Assembly: GCA_002311385.1 (NCBI GenBank) | Contig: DCAE01000094.1 | Span: 71,084 to 133,840, forward strand | Source of the DNA: Dehalococcoidia bacterium UBA1141 | GTDB lineage: Bacteria > Chloroflexota > Dehalococcoidia > Lucifugimonadales > UBA3495 | DNA length: 62,757 nucleotides | Direction: 5' to 3' | Shown here: in pieces, positions 53,750-62,705 of the stretch | Numbering within the stretch: position 1 is the stretch's first letter | Layout of the letters: each line of letters starts with the position of its first letter | Made by a program: the position numbers and the translations under genes | The notes under the pieces: model-generated | Databases searched by the model: none | Seen by the model: the letters and a program-made list of their open reading frames with translations, nothing else | What the model was told of the DNA's origin: nothing

Positions 53750-55072
53750 CTAGGCCTTTTTGAGGTAATTGTAGGCGCTACGGCCAGCGTACCGGGCGTC
53801 TTTACCCAGTTCGGCCTCTATGCGCAATAAGCGATTGTACTTGGCCACCCTTTCAGACCGGGCGGGAGCGCCCGATTTGATCTGACCGACATCCCAGCCA
53901 ACCGCCAAGTCTGCTATGGTCGTATCTTCGGTCTCGCCGGAGCGGTGACTCATCACCGTTCCCCAGCCTGCATCTCTGGCCAAGTTACAGGCTGCTAGAG
54001 TCTCGCTCAAAGTGCCAATCTGGTTGGGTTTTAGCAGCACCGCATTGCTAGCATGCTCATCGACGCTGCGTTGGATTCGCTGGATGTTGGTAACCAGCAA
54101 GTCGTCGCCTACCAACTGTACCGTATCTCCCAACCGGCGGCACAATTCCTGCCAGCCTTCCCAGTCGTCCTCGTCCAAGCCGTCCTCTATGCTGAGGATG
54201 GGGTATTCTTTGGTCCATTCTTGGTACAAGTCCACCATTTCCCCGGATGTCAGGGACATTCCTTCCCGTTCCAGAACGTACTTCCCGGTGGCCTTGTCGT
54301 AAATCTCCGAAGCGGCCACGTCCAGTCCCAGGTATACATCCTCACCGGGCTTGTAACCGGCCGTTTCGATGGCTTGCAATACAAGCTGGATAGCATCTTT
54401 GTTTGAAGGCAGGGACGGGGCGAATCCACCCTCGTCACCCACGTTGAGGTTATGTCCGGCAGAACGGAGCAATCCTTTGAGGCTTTGATATATCTCAACG
54501 CCGGTCCGCAACGCTTGAGAAAAGGTCTCGGCGCCCACGGGAAGAACCATGAATTCCTGAATATCGGTGGAATTGGAAGCATGCTTTCCGCCATTGAGGA
54601 TATTGAACATGGGCACCGGCAGAGTAACGTTGCTTTCTTGGGACAGGGACAAGTGCCGCCACAATGAGCCCCCCTCTACTAGCGATGCCGCCGCTTGGGC
54701 CACGGCCATGGAGACTGCCAATATGGCATTCGCCCCCAGATTGCTCTTGCCGGGTGCGCCATCAAGTTCTATTAGCAGTTTGTCGATTGCTTCTTGGTCG
54801 TTTGGGGAAAGGTCAGTGACGGCGGGAGCTATAACTTTGTCAACGTTAGAAACCGCCGTCAAGACTCCGTTGCCGTTGTACCTGTTAGGGTCTTTGTCCC
54901 GCAGTTCCAATGCCTCATAGGTGCCGGTACTGGCTCCCGACGGAACAATGGCGTGGAAGCTGGTGCCATTGGAGAGACCTACTTGGGCTTCGACCGTAGG
55001 GTTCCCTCTTGAGTCGAGAACCTCACGGCCAGTCAGTCCGGTAATCGTTACAGCTTGATTATTGACGGTCAC
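53750..55072 (-). CDS. eno: Enolase
   Basis: The 440-residue enzyme interconverts 2-phosphoglycerate and phosphoenolpyruvate. It has REVLDSRGNPTVE, VPSGASTGTYEA, GDEGGFAPSL, SIEDGLDEDDWEGW, GDDLLVTN, LLKPNQIGTLSETL and SHRSGETEDTTIADLAVG, covering the metal ligands and catalytic lysine. GTG at 55072 has GGAGGA nine bases upstream. It lies 17 bases after the SLOG-type gene, probably in one transcript. Confidence 0.97.
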   Translation of the reverse strand: MTVNNQAVTITGLTGREVLDSRGNPTVEAQVGLSNGTSFHAIVPSGASTGTYEALELRDKDPNRYNGNGVLTAVSNVDKVIAPAVTDLSPNDQEAIDKLLIELDGAPGKSNLGANAILAVSMAVAQAAASLVEGGSLWRHLSLSQESNVTLPVPMFNILNGGKHASNSTDIQEFMVLPVGAETFSQALRTGVEIYQSLKGLLRSAGHNLNVGDEGGFAPSLPSNKDAIQLVLQAIETAGYKPGEDVYLGLDVAASEIYDKATGKYVLEREGMSLTSGEMVDLYQEWTKEYPILSIEDGLDEDDWEGWQELCRRLGDTVQLVGDDLLVTNIQRIQRSVDEHASNAVLLKPNQIGTLSETLAACNLARDAGWGTVMSHRSGETEDTTIADLAVGWDVGQIKSGAPARSERVAKYNRLLRIEAELGKDARYAGRSAYNYLKKA

Positions 55073-55089
55073 GAAGAGAATTCCTCCGC

Positions 55090-55575
55090 TTAGTTTCTTG
55101 CTTCGGCGGCAGCCACGGCTTTTTCCACTGCGTCCACCGGGTTATACGCCGGGATAATCGCTCCATCTACCGGCGTACCGTCACCGTTTATAGATAGCTC
55201 CCACGAATTCAGGCCAATCACCGGAATCCCGTCCCCCAGAGCGTGCCCGATTTCCGACAGTGTCCCAAAGGCCCCTCCCACCGCAATCACCGCCCGTCCC
55301 GTGTGCACCACTATGACGTTTCTGGAGTAGCCCATGGCGGTGACGATGGGTATATCCACGAATCTGTTGGCGTCTTCAACGGCCTTACCGGGGAGGATGC
55401 CGATGGTAGTCCCGCCTTCGGATTTGGCTCCCCGGCACACGGCCTCCATGATGCCGGTTAAGCCACCGCAAACTACCATGATTCCTCGTTTTGCCAGCTC
55501 TTTTCCCACAGCCTCGGCGAGGTCCACGTGCACTTGCTTAGCGGGATTGCTACTGCCAATGACGGAGATAATCAT
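55090..55575 (-). CDS. TIGR00725/LOG-like nucleotide-binding protein
   Basis: A 161-residue Rossmann-type protein with ISVIGSS at the N-terminus, MVVCGGLTGIMEAVCRGAK and a GGAFGTLSEIGHAL segment, the GG-GT-E pattern of the SLOG superfamily that also holds LOG cytokinin-releasing hydrolases. It is shorter than LOG and lacks the full PGGxGTxxE motif (reads VGGAFGTLSE). The family is often near metabolic genes and has no firm function. It starts at ATG 55575 with AAGGG upstream. Confidence 0.75.
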   Translation of the reverse strand: MIISVIGSSNPAKQVHVDLAEAVGKELAKRGIMVVCGGLTGIMEAVCRGAKSEGGTTIGILPGKAVEDANRFVDIPIVTAMGYSRNVIVVHTGRAVIAVGGAFGTLSEIGHALGDGIPVIGLNSWELSINGDGTPVDGAIIPAYNPVDAVEKAVAAAEARN

Positions 55576-55699
55576 TTTTGCACCCTTGCTATGCGCTCTT
55601 ATGGGACGTTGCCATCGGTCATTTGATGCTTCCCCGAAGGATTCGGAGATTCAATATATTAGAAGCTAGTTAGCGGATAGTCCTTTCACGTTCGGACTA

Positions 55700-57277
55700 C
55701 TAAGTCCCGGGCAAAATCGCCCGGCTCGCCGCTTCGATGGGCTCCAATAAGGGCGATGGGTAAACCCCAATCCAAAACACTGCTGCCAGAGTTATAAACA
55801 GCACACCCAACAGCAGGATTGAAGGAGATTTCGCCAGCCTGGCACGGGAGAAACCCTCCAGTCCAGCCAACTCCGGCATGGCTTCCGGCGCAGATTCTTG
55901 CGGAGTTTCGGGCGTAGACTCATCATCCCTTTCGACCGAATTCAGTTCTTCGGGAGCAGATTCAATGTACATCTGCCGGATGACTTGAAGGTAATAGTAG
56001 AGGGAAATCAAGCTGGCGAATATTGCCAGACCTGCCAGCCACAGGAACCCCGCTTCGGCAATGGCGGTGAACAAGTAGAACTTGATGGCGAACCCGGCGA
56101 ATATCGGCAGCCCACCCAGTGAGAACATGCCCATGGCGATACAAGCGGCCAAGAACGGGTGTTCGTCGGCCAGACCCGCCATTTCAGAAATCATCTCTTT
56201 GCCTGTGACATTGAAGTAGGCAATCAACGCAGCAAAGACCAACATGTTAGTGACCGAGTAGCCCACCAAGTAGAGCATTATCCCGTTAGATGCCAGCTGG
56301 GAGTCCTGGGTTAGCGCAGCAACACCCGCTAGGATAAAACCTGCATGGGCAATACTGGAATACGCCATCAACCGCTTTAGATTTCGTTGGGCCAGAGCCA
56401 CCAAATTGCCCACCACCATGGTTACACCGGCCAAGACGGCGATGATTAATTGCCATTGGTCCCAACGGTCGACAGCGGGGACGAAACCCTCTGCAACCAG
56501 ACGCAAAAGCAATGCAAATGCGGCCGCTTTCGAGCCTATGGCTAAATAGGCAGTCACCGGATAAGGTGCGCCCTCATAGGTATCCGGTGCCCATGCGTGA
56601 AACGGCACCGCTGATATCTTGAAACCCAAACCCACAAAGAGCAGACCGATGCCGACCCACAATGCCGGGCTAACGTTTGCAGCGCTGGTTAAAGCCAGGC
56701 TTATGTCTTCGAAACGCGTAACACCCAAGGTGCTGTAAACCATGCTGATGCCATATAGCATGATGGCTGAGGAAAACGCCCCGATTATGATGTACTTCAG
56801 GCCGCCTTCGTTGGACCTTGGACTGCTCCGGGCGTGGGAAACCAGCACATACAAACAGAAGCTGAGCAATTCTAGGGCGATGTAGGCCGTCAGCAGTTCA
56901 CGGGACTGGGCCATTACGTTCATACCCAGGATCGAGAACAGAATCAGACCGTAGAACTCACCGGGGTGATCCAAAAATTGCTTTACGTAGTCTATGGACG
57001 CGAGGATTATAAAAATCCCCATCCCCATGAAGAATATCTTGAAGAACAGAGAGAAATCGTCGACGGCCAACAAACCGTCGTACAGCGATTCTTCCTTTCC
57101 CCAAAGCATTACCGCCGCCAGCACAATCACGCCGACTAAACCCGCAACCGACAGCCAGGCTAGCAGGTGTTTCTTGTCGCGGGGCAAAAACAGGTCAACG
57201 GCCAAGACCAAGAAAGCCAAGCCAGCCAGAGCGAATTCGGGTGTCAGAAGACCTAGATTGTCAGTCAATCCAGTCAT
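55700..57277 (-). CDS. nuoN: NADH-quinone oxidoreductase subunit N
   Basis: A 525-residue antiporter-like membrane subunit of complex I. Conserved charges are visible: Glu in YIALELLSFCLYVL, Lys in GGLKYIIIGAFSSA and Lys in AIGSKAAAFALLLR, plus PFHAWAPDTYEGAP. A hydrophilic, acidic loop (about 450-475, rich in Glu and Ser) interrupts the C-terminal helices. It follows nuoM by seven bases and is the last gene of the nuo run. Confidence 0.93.
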   Translation of the reverse strand: MTGLTDNLGLLTPEFALAGLAFLVLAVDLFLPRDKKHLLAWLSVAGLVGVIVLAAVMLWGKEESLYDGLLAVDDFSLFFKIFFMGMGIFIILASIDYVKQFLDHPGEFYGLILFSILGMNVMAQSRELLTAYIALELLSFCLYVLVSHARSSPRSNEGGLKYIIIGAFSSAIMLYGISMVYSTLGVTRFEDISLALTSAANVSPALWVGIGLLFVGLGFKISAVPFHAWAPDTYEGAPYPVTAYLAIGSKAAAFALLLRLVAEGFVPAVDRWDQWQLIIAVLAGVTMVVGNLVALAQRNLKRLMAYSSIAHAGFILAGVAALTQDSQLASNGIMLYLVGYSVTNMLVFAALIAYFNVTGKEMISEMAGLADEHPFLAACIAMGMFSLGGLPIFAGFAIKFYLFTAIAEAGFLWLAGLAIFASLISLYYYLQVIRQMYIESAPEELNSVERDDESTPETPQESAPEAMPELAGLEGFSRARLAKSPSILLLGVLFITLAAVFWIGVYPSPLLEPIEAASRAILPGT

Positions 57278-57284
57278 TTAAATC

Positions 57285-58796
57285 CTATAGACCAGGCAAT
57301 GCTTCTACGCCAACGTTGATGACCCGCATCAAGGGCTGGGGCCATACTCCAACGAAGATTAGAATAAATACGAAGGCACCACCGACACCCTTCTCGATGA
57401 TGCTGCCGTCGACCAGATACTCCCATTGTTCATCGGATTCGCCCAGGAACGTTCGCGCTAGAAGTCTCAGAATATATACGGCTGTCAGGGCCGCGCCCAC
57501 CACGGCCAGAACAGCCAAGGGCAGGTAGGTGCGGAATGCTCCCGTGAATACCATGAATTCCGCTATGAATCCGCTTAACCCAGGCAATCCCAAAGACGCC
57601 AGCCCGGCTATCACGAAGAAGAAGGTAATGACCCGCATCCGTTTGGACAATCCGTTCAGGACGTGGATGTCCCGGGTGTGCGTTTGCTGGTAGATCGCTC
57701 CCACCAGAAGAAACATCAGGGCCGTCATGATGCCGTGGGAGAACATCTGCAAGACCGCGCCGCCCATCCCAATGCGGTCCAATGTAGCGATTCCCATCAG
57801 AACATACCCCATGTGGCTGACGCTGGAATAGCCGATGATGTACTTCAGGTCGGTCTGCGACATGGCGGATACAGCGCCATAGAGCACATTGATAGTGCCC
57901 AAGGTAATCAGCACCGGCATCCATGCGTCGGCTCCGTCTGGCAACAACGTCAGTCCCACCCGGATGATACCGTAAGCCCCCAGCTTCATGAGCACACCAG
58001 CGTGGAGCATGCTCACAGCAGTGGGCGCCGCCACGTGACCGTCGGGGGACCAAGTGTGGAATGGCCACAATCCAGCAAGCACGCCAAAGCCAACCATGAA
58101 CAGAGGGAATACCCAGTTCTGGAAGCTGCCACTGAATTGGCCACTTTCAGCCAGACCTGCCAAGGTAGTCAGGGAAAAATCGGGTGCCCCGGCGTCGCTG
58201 GCCTCAACGTACACCGCCAAGATGGCGATCCACACCAAGATGCTGCCCGCAATCAGGAATAGCATCAGCTTCATTGCGCCGTATTCCTTGGTGCGGAGGA
58301 AGGTACCGAAATCCGTGCTGCTCCCCCAAACACCGATGAGCAAGTACATGGGCAATACAGCCAACTCGTAAAAGAAAAACAGGAAGAACAGGTCCCGGGC
58401 AGCGAAAACCCCGAATACGCCGGCACCCAGGGCCAACAGCAGAACAAAGAAGTCTCGATTGCGGTGCAAGATGGTCTGGGAGACCAACACTCCACCGAAA
58501 AGGACGATGCCGTTCAACAAGATTAGAGGCGCGGATATGCCATCGATGCCCAAAGAAAGGTCTATGTTGAACGGCTGGTCAATCCAATCAAACGTGCGTA
58601 GGAACTGGAATCCACCTTCCTTGTAATCGTAACGCGCGAAGATAATCAGGGATAGAACCAGTGATATTCCGGCCACAAGTATGGCCAGATACCAAATGTC
58701 CTTGGGACGGTCCTTGGGCATAAACATGATTAGCACCGCACCCAGCAAGGGTACGAGAATCAAGATGAATAATGCCGCCTCGTCGAAGTTGCTCAT
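57285..58796 (-). CDS. nuoM: NADH-quinone oxidoreductase subunit M
   Basis: A 503-residue proton-translocating subunit of complex I. It shows FFYELAVLPMYLLIG with the key Glu, GAMKLMLFLIAGS with Lys, and FHTWSPDGHVAAPTAVSMLHAGVLMKLG with the conserved His and Lys. About fourteen helices. It lies 38 bases after nuoL. Confidence 0.94.
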   Translation of the reverse strand: MSNFDEAALFILILVPLLGAVLIMFMPKDRPKDIWYLAILVAGISLVLSLIIFARYDYKEGGFQFLRTFDWIDQPFNIDLSLGIDGISAPLILLNGIVLFGGVLVSQTILHRNRDFFVLLLALGAGVFGVFAARDLFFLFFFYELAVLPMYLLIGVWGSSTDFGTFLRTKEYGAMKLMLFLIAGSILVWIAILAVYVEASDAGAPDFSLTTLAGLAESGQFSGSFQNWVFPLFMVGFGVLAGLWPFHTWSPDGHVAAPTAVSMLHAGVLMKLGAYGIIRVGLTLLPDGADAWMPVLITLGTINVLYGAVSAMSQTDLKYIIGYSSVSHMGYVLMGIATLDRIGMGGAVLQMFSHGIMTALMFLLVGAIYQQTHTRDIHVLNGLSKRMRVITFFFVIAGLASLGLPGLSGFIAEFMVFTGAFRTYLPLAVLAVVGAALTAVYILRLLARTFLGESDEQWEYLVDGSIIEKGVGGAFVFILIFVGVWPQPLMRVINVGVEALPGL

Positions 58797-58834
58797 TTAA
58801 CGTTTTGTCGATTCATTGGTTAATCAAACAGAGG

Positions 58835-60736
58835 TCATGTAGACCTAATCCACCAGAAGACGCCGAGACCCACGGAACCCAGCACCATTGCCAGGGTATA
58901 GCTATAAACATGGCCGGTTATATGCAGCCGCAGGGTGAATCCCAAGCGACGCACTGAGTCGGCGGGAGAGTTGACGGCGATATCGTTCACCACTGCCCGG
59001 TCGAACCAGGCGATGACTCCAGAGAAAACCAAAACCACCCGGTCAACAACCCACTGATAAACTTCATCGAAATAATACTTGTTCTCCACGACCTTCAAGA
59101 CCGGGGCAAACTTGCTTGTGATGGTCTCCAGAGCGATTCGTCTTTTCACGTAGGTCATCCAAGCGAATATGAACGACCCCACCGCCATGATTGCGGATAG
59201 GATTCCCAGCCACCAAGTGAACTGGAACCCGTGGCCTTCGCCGAATGACACGAAGCTGCCGATACCGTCATAGTTACCCGGCCAATTGAAACTCAAAAAG
59301 CCAAATCCTGCCGCCAATACTGCCAGCAAGGCCATGGGTATAATCATCTGCCACGGAGATTCGTGGACGTGCTCCATGGCCTGTTTTATGTCTCCGTAGA
59401 ACACGATGAAAGTGGCCCGGGCCATGTACAAAGCGCTCATCAGTGCTGTGATCAGACCGAAAACGATGAACACTGCGTTGCGGTGATCGTTCACCGCCGC
59501 CAGTATCTCGTCCTTGCTCCAGAAGCCGGAAAGAATGGGTATACCGCCCAGAGACAATGCGCCTATGGAAAACACAAAGGCCGTCAGGGGCATCACCTTC
59601 CGCAGGCCGCCCATACGTCCGATTTCTAATTCCTCGGTGCTGTGGAGGACGCTCCCGGCTCCCAAAAAGAGCAGAGCTTTGGCAAAACCGTGGGCCAATA
59701 GGTGGAAAATCGCGGCTGTATAACCAAATGCTCCCAAAGACAACATCATTAGGCCCAAGTGGCTGATGGTCGAGTAGGCCAGGATGCGCTTCAGGTCGGT
59801 GGCTACCAAGGCGATAGTTGAAGCCATCAACGCCGTGACCAGTCCTACGATGGCCACCACCAGCAACGGATCCGCGTCGTAGGCCGAGAAGAGAGGGAAG
59901 GCTCGGGCCACCAGAAACACTCCAGCTACCACCATCGTAGCGGCGTGAATAAGGGCGCTTACCGGTGTGGGTCCTTCCATCGCGTCGGGCAACCAAACGT
60001 GGAATGGCACTTGGGCAGACTTGCCCATGGCGCCCAGGAACAACAATAATGCGGCTGCAGTGGTGACTCCTTCGCTCATGGCTCCTGTACTAGCTGCGTT
60101 AAATGCTTCAGTCATGCTGAAGCTACCCACTTCACGCCACAGGAGCAAGATGCCTATCAACAAGCCAACATCGCCTATGCGGGTGACTATAAACGCCTTC
60201 TTGGCTGCCTCTCTGGCTGAAGGGCGCTCGTGCCAGAAGCCGATGAGCAGGTAGGAACAGATTCCCACCAACTCCCAAGCGACGTAGAGGAGCAGGAAAT
60301 TATCCGCCAGCACCAGAGTCAGCATGGCTGCGGCGAAGAGAGAGTGAACCGCGAAGTACCAACCGAACTTGGGGTCTCCCTTCATATAGCCCAAGGAGTA
60401 AACCTGGACCATCAGCGCGACGAAGGTCACCAATCCCAGCATCACCAGTGTGAGTGGGTCTATGATGATGCCCCAAACCAACTCCAAGTCGGCTGCGTGG
60501 AACCACGACTGCTCGTAAACGCAGGTTAAGGACTCGGTGTGCTCGCTGGTGAAACAGCCGCTGGATGTTGGCGACGCACCCAGGAAGTTAACTAGGACTA
60601 TCCAGAAGGCAACGAAGCCGCCGGTGATGGCCAGGAGCGACAAGATTGCTCCCTTGCCTGGCAGTTTCTGGCCGAAAACCACAATAAGCGGAGCGGCCGC
60701 AAAGCAAAATACGGGTATGAGCCATGCCCATTGCAT
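58835..60736 (-). CDS. nuoL: NADH-quinone oxidoreductase subunit L
   Basis: A 633-residue antiporter-like subunit with the long amphipathic C-terminal helix region. It shows YVAWELVGICSYLLIGFW with the key Glu, VTRIGDVGLLIG, and VPFHVWLPDAMEGPTPVSALIHAATMVVAG. A loop of about 60 residues near the N-terminus (SSGCFTSEHTES) has an extra cysteine-bearing segment. It lies 55 bases after nuoK. Confidence 0.94.
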   Translation of the reverse strand: MQWAWLIPVFCFAAAPLIVVFGQKLPGKGAILSLLAITGGFVAFWIVLVNFLGASPTSSGCFTSEHTESLTCVYEQSWFHAADLELVWGIIIDPLTLVMLGLVTFVALMVQVYSLGYMKGDPKFGWYFAVHSLFAAAMLTLVLADNFLLLYVAWELVGICSYLLIGFWHERPSAREAAKKAFIVTRIGDVGLLIGILLLWREVGSFSMTEAFNAASTGAMSEGVTTAAALLLFLGAMGKSAQVPFHVWLPDAMEGPTPVSALIHAATMVVAGVFLVARAFPLFSAYDADPLLVVAIVGLVTALMASTIALVATDLKRILAYSTISHLGLMMLSLGAFGYTAAIFHLLAHGFAKALLFLGAGSVLHSTEELEIGRMGGLRKVMPLTAFVFSIGALSLGGIPILSGFWSKDEILAAVNDHRNAVFIVFGLITALMSALYMARATFIVFYGDIKQAMEHVHESPWQMIIPMALLAVLAAGFGFLSFNWPGNYDGIGSFVSFGEGHGFQFTWWLGILSAIMAVGSFIFAWMTYVKRRIALETITSKFAPVLKVVENKYYFDEVYQWVVDRVVLVFSGVIAWFDRAVVNDIAVNSPADSVRRLGFTLRLHITGHVYSYTLAMVLGSVGLGVFWWIRST

Positions 60737-60791
60737 CAGCAGGTCCGCCCGGAAAATCGCTGGCAGCTAGGAAACGATGGCTGACGGCGCT

Positions 60792-61112
60792 TTACCATTT
60801 CATGATGTCGATTTCGTCCACGTTTACCGTTGAACGATTGCGATACATGCGCAGGATTATCGCCAAGGCCAAACCCACCTCGGCTGCGGCGATCGTGATG
60901 ATGAAAATCGCGATAATCTGACCGTCGAACTTCACGAAGCTGCCCCGACCTTCCAAGTGAGAAGCTGCGGCAACCAGGTTGATGTTCACCGCATTCAGCA
61001 TCAGCTCGATGGACATCACGATTAACACGGCGCTGCGCCGGGCCAACACTCCGTAGAGGCCTATGGAGAATAGGCCAGCGCTGAGCAATTGAAAGTAAAA
61101 TAGTGAAACCAA
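60792..61112 (-). CDS. nuoK: NADH-quinone oxidoreductase subunit K
   Basis: A 106-residue, three-helix subunit. The two conserved membrane glutamates are present in VMSIELMLNAVNI and ITIAAAEVGLALAII. The start is TTG at 61112, three bases after the nuoJ stop, with GAAGG seven bases upstream inside nuoJ. Confidence 0.92.
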   Translation of the reverse strand: MVSLFYFQLLSAGLFSIGLYGVLARRSAVLIVMSIELMLNAVNINLVAAASHLEGRGSFVKFDGQIIAIFIITIAAAEVGLALAIILRMYRNRSTVNVDEIDIMKW

Positions 61113-61115
61113 GGG

Positions 61116-61610
61116 CTAGCCTTCGTCCGCTTCGGTGCGGGCAATGATAATGGCCCCAACAAGAGCGACCAATAACACTAACGACGCAAGCTCGAAGGGG
61201 ATGGCCCAGCGGGTGAACAACGAATTGGCCAAGTCAGTGAATGCCGGGCTTTGAGCTTCGGAGTTTTCCACAGGGTCTATCAGGAATGAAGCCATCAGCA
61301 CGCCCAAAACACCCAGGGCGGCCAGGGCGGCCAAGGGCCATTGGCGGTTGTCTGAGATTCGCGGATACTCCGAGCCTCTGGTCAGCATGATGGCGAAGAG
61401 CAGCACGATGATAATTGCCCCGCCGTATATCAGCACCTGCACCAAAGCCAAGAACTCTGCGTAGAGCACCAGATAAACGCCCGCCACTGCAACTAGGGAC
61501 AGGAGCAATGCCAGGGCCGCGTGGACCACGTTTCTGGTCAAGACCACGCCCAAGCCCCCTCCCAGTGTCATCACGGCTAGCAATATGAAAAGGAACCAGG
61601 ACATGGTCAC
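61116..61610 (-). CDS. nuoJ: NADH-quinone oxidoreductase subunit J
   Basis: A 164-residue, five-helix subunit with RNVVHAALALLLSLVAVAGVY, EFLALVQVLIYGGAIIIVLLFAIML and a charged end. GTG at 61610 with GGAG four bases upstream, or ATG at 61604. It precedes nuoK in the transcript and is separated from the Cys-rich gene by 191 bases, the longest gap inside this run. Confidence 0.92.
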   Translation of the reverse strand: MTMSWFLFILLAVMTLGGGLGVVLTRNVVHAALALLLSLVAVAGVYLVLYAEFLALVQVLIYGGAIIIVLLFAIMLTRGSEYPRISDNRQWPLAALAALGVLGVLMASFLIDPVENSEAQSPAFTDLANSLFTRWAIPFELASLVLLVALVGAIIIARTEADEG

Positions 61611-61801
61611 AGCGCTCCAGCAAATAATCCGCCCCGCATGACGAGACGGATTATTAGCTTGATACTTTCAGTGTTCCCCGAATCACCCAACTACACCGCT
61701 CCCCAATCCATCAAAAAGACTTCTCGAATTCACTTAAGCCGGACAGCTTATCCAGGCGCGCCGTGGGATTTTTCAGGCGTCAGCGCTTAGATTACCGGTT
61801 C

Positions 61802-62047
61802 TTAGAAATCAATCGAACCTAAAAGGGCGCAACTATCGCATGCGCAATCCGCCGGATGGGCTTTTACGACCTCCACAAGTCCGGCTTTCTTATTTTTCTT
61901 AAAAAGCTTCTTAGCCAGCTTCTGGGCGAGTTTGTCATTCTTGGCGGCCAACTTGCTGGCGAACTTCTCCGAGCAATCCTTGCAGGTACAGGCCGCAGGG
62001 TGCGTCGCTGCCAGATTCAACCGGCGTTCGTCTTCTCTTCTTGGCAT
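61802..62047 (-). CDS. Small Cys-rich protein inside the nuo operon
   Basis: The 81-residue protein has two copies of HPAxCxCxxC, at 16-25 (His16, Cys20, Cys22, Cys25) and 64-73 (His64, Cys68, Cys70, Cys73), joined by a lysine/alanine-rich helix (26-55). Eight potential ligands suggest two zinc or iron-sulfur sites, or one site shared by both ends. AGGA seven bases upstream makes translation credible. It lies between nuoI (52 bases) and nuoJ (191 bases) on the same strand. I recognise no named family. It may be an assembly or metal factor of complex I, by position only. Confidence 0.75.
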   Translation of the reverse strand: MPRREDERRLNLAATHPAACTCKDCSEKFASKLAAKNDKLAQKLAKKLFKKNKKAGLVEVVKAHPADCACDSCALLGSIDF

Positions 62048-62099
62048 ATATGATTCCTAGCTCGCCGAAATTCAGGTGTACGAGGATTTATTCCGGAAA

Positions 62100-62693
62100 C
62101 TACGCTTGCTCCAGTTCTTTAGCTTCTGTTGAAGCTTCTGCTGAGGTCTCAGTTGAAGGATCTGGCTTTTCATCCGCTTCGTCCTTCTTACCCCGTTGGG
62201 TTGGCGGAATCCAGCCGGTGTCCTCTTGAAATTTCTTGCCCAATTCGAGCAACGCAGGCAGGTCCATGCGATCCCCGTTTCGGACGTATGTGCTTAGCTC
62301 ATGCTCGTGGGTCATTTCGATGGCGTCAAAGTTACAGACCTCAACGCAAATCCCGCATAGTATACACCTGTTAAGGTTGATCTCGAAGCTATCAATGATT
62401 TTTCGCCGATGGCTGCGGCCCTCTTGCTGGGCCGGATTGTCCATCATGGTAGCGGACATACACTGGGTCGGGCAATTACGGATGCAGACCATGCAACCGG
62501 TACAGAATGGCTCTTCCACCTTGCTGTCCCAGGTTAGGCCGGGGAAACCCATGAACCGGTCTTGCACCGGCGTGGGTTCTTGAACCCTCTTCCACAACGT
62601 TCCGGTCTCCGGGTATTGGCGAGTTACCGGCTTGTGCAAGCCGTTCACCGTGGATTTCAAGGTGATCCATAAACCCTTTAGGCTACTTATCAT
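62100..62693 (-). CDS. nuoI: NADH-quinone oxidoreductase subunit I
   Basis: The 197-residue ferredoxin-like subunit carries clusters N6a and N6b. Cysteines are at 64, 67, 70, 74 (CTGCMVCIRNCP) and 110, 113, 116, 120 (CILCGICVEVCN); the usual proline after the last cysteine is Asn. The C-terminal 35 residues are acidic and Ala/Ser/Glu-rich, longer than usual. It precedes the small Cys-rich gene by 52 bases. Confidence 0.93.
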   Translation of the reverse strand: MISSLKGLWITLKSTVNGLHKPVTRQYPETGTLWKRVQEPTPVQDRFMGFPGLTWDSKVEEPFCTGCMVCIRNCPTQCMSATMMDNPAQQEGRSHRRKIIDSFEINLNRCILCGICVEVCNFDAIEMTHEHELSTYVRNGDRMDLPALLELGKKFQEDTGWIPPTQRGKKDEADEKPDPSTETSAEASTEAKELEQA

Positions 62694-62705
62694 AGGTTCC
62701 CCAAA

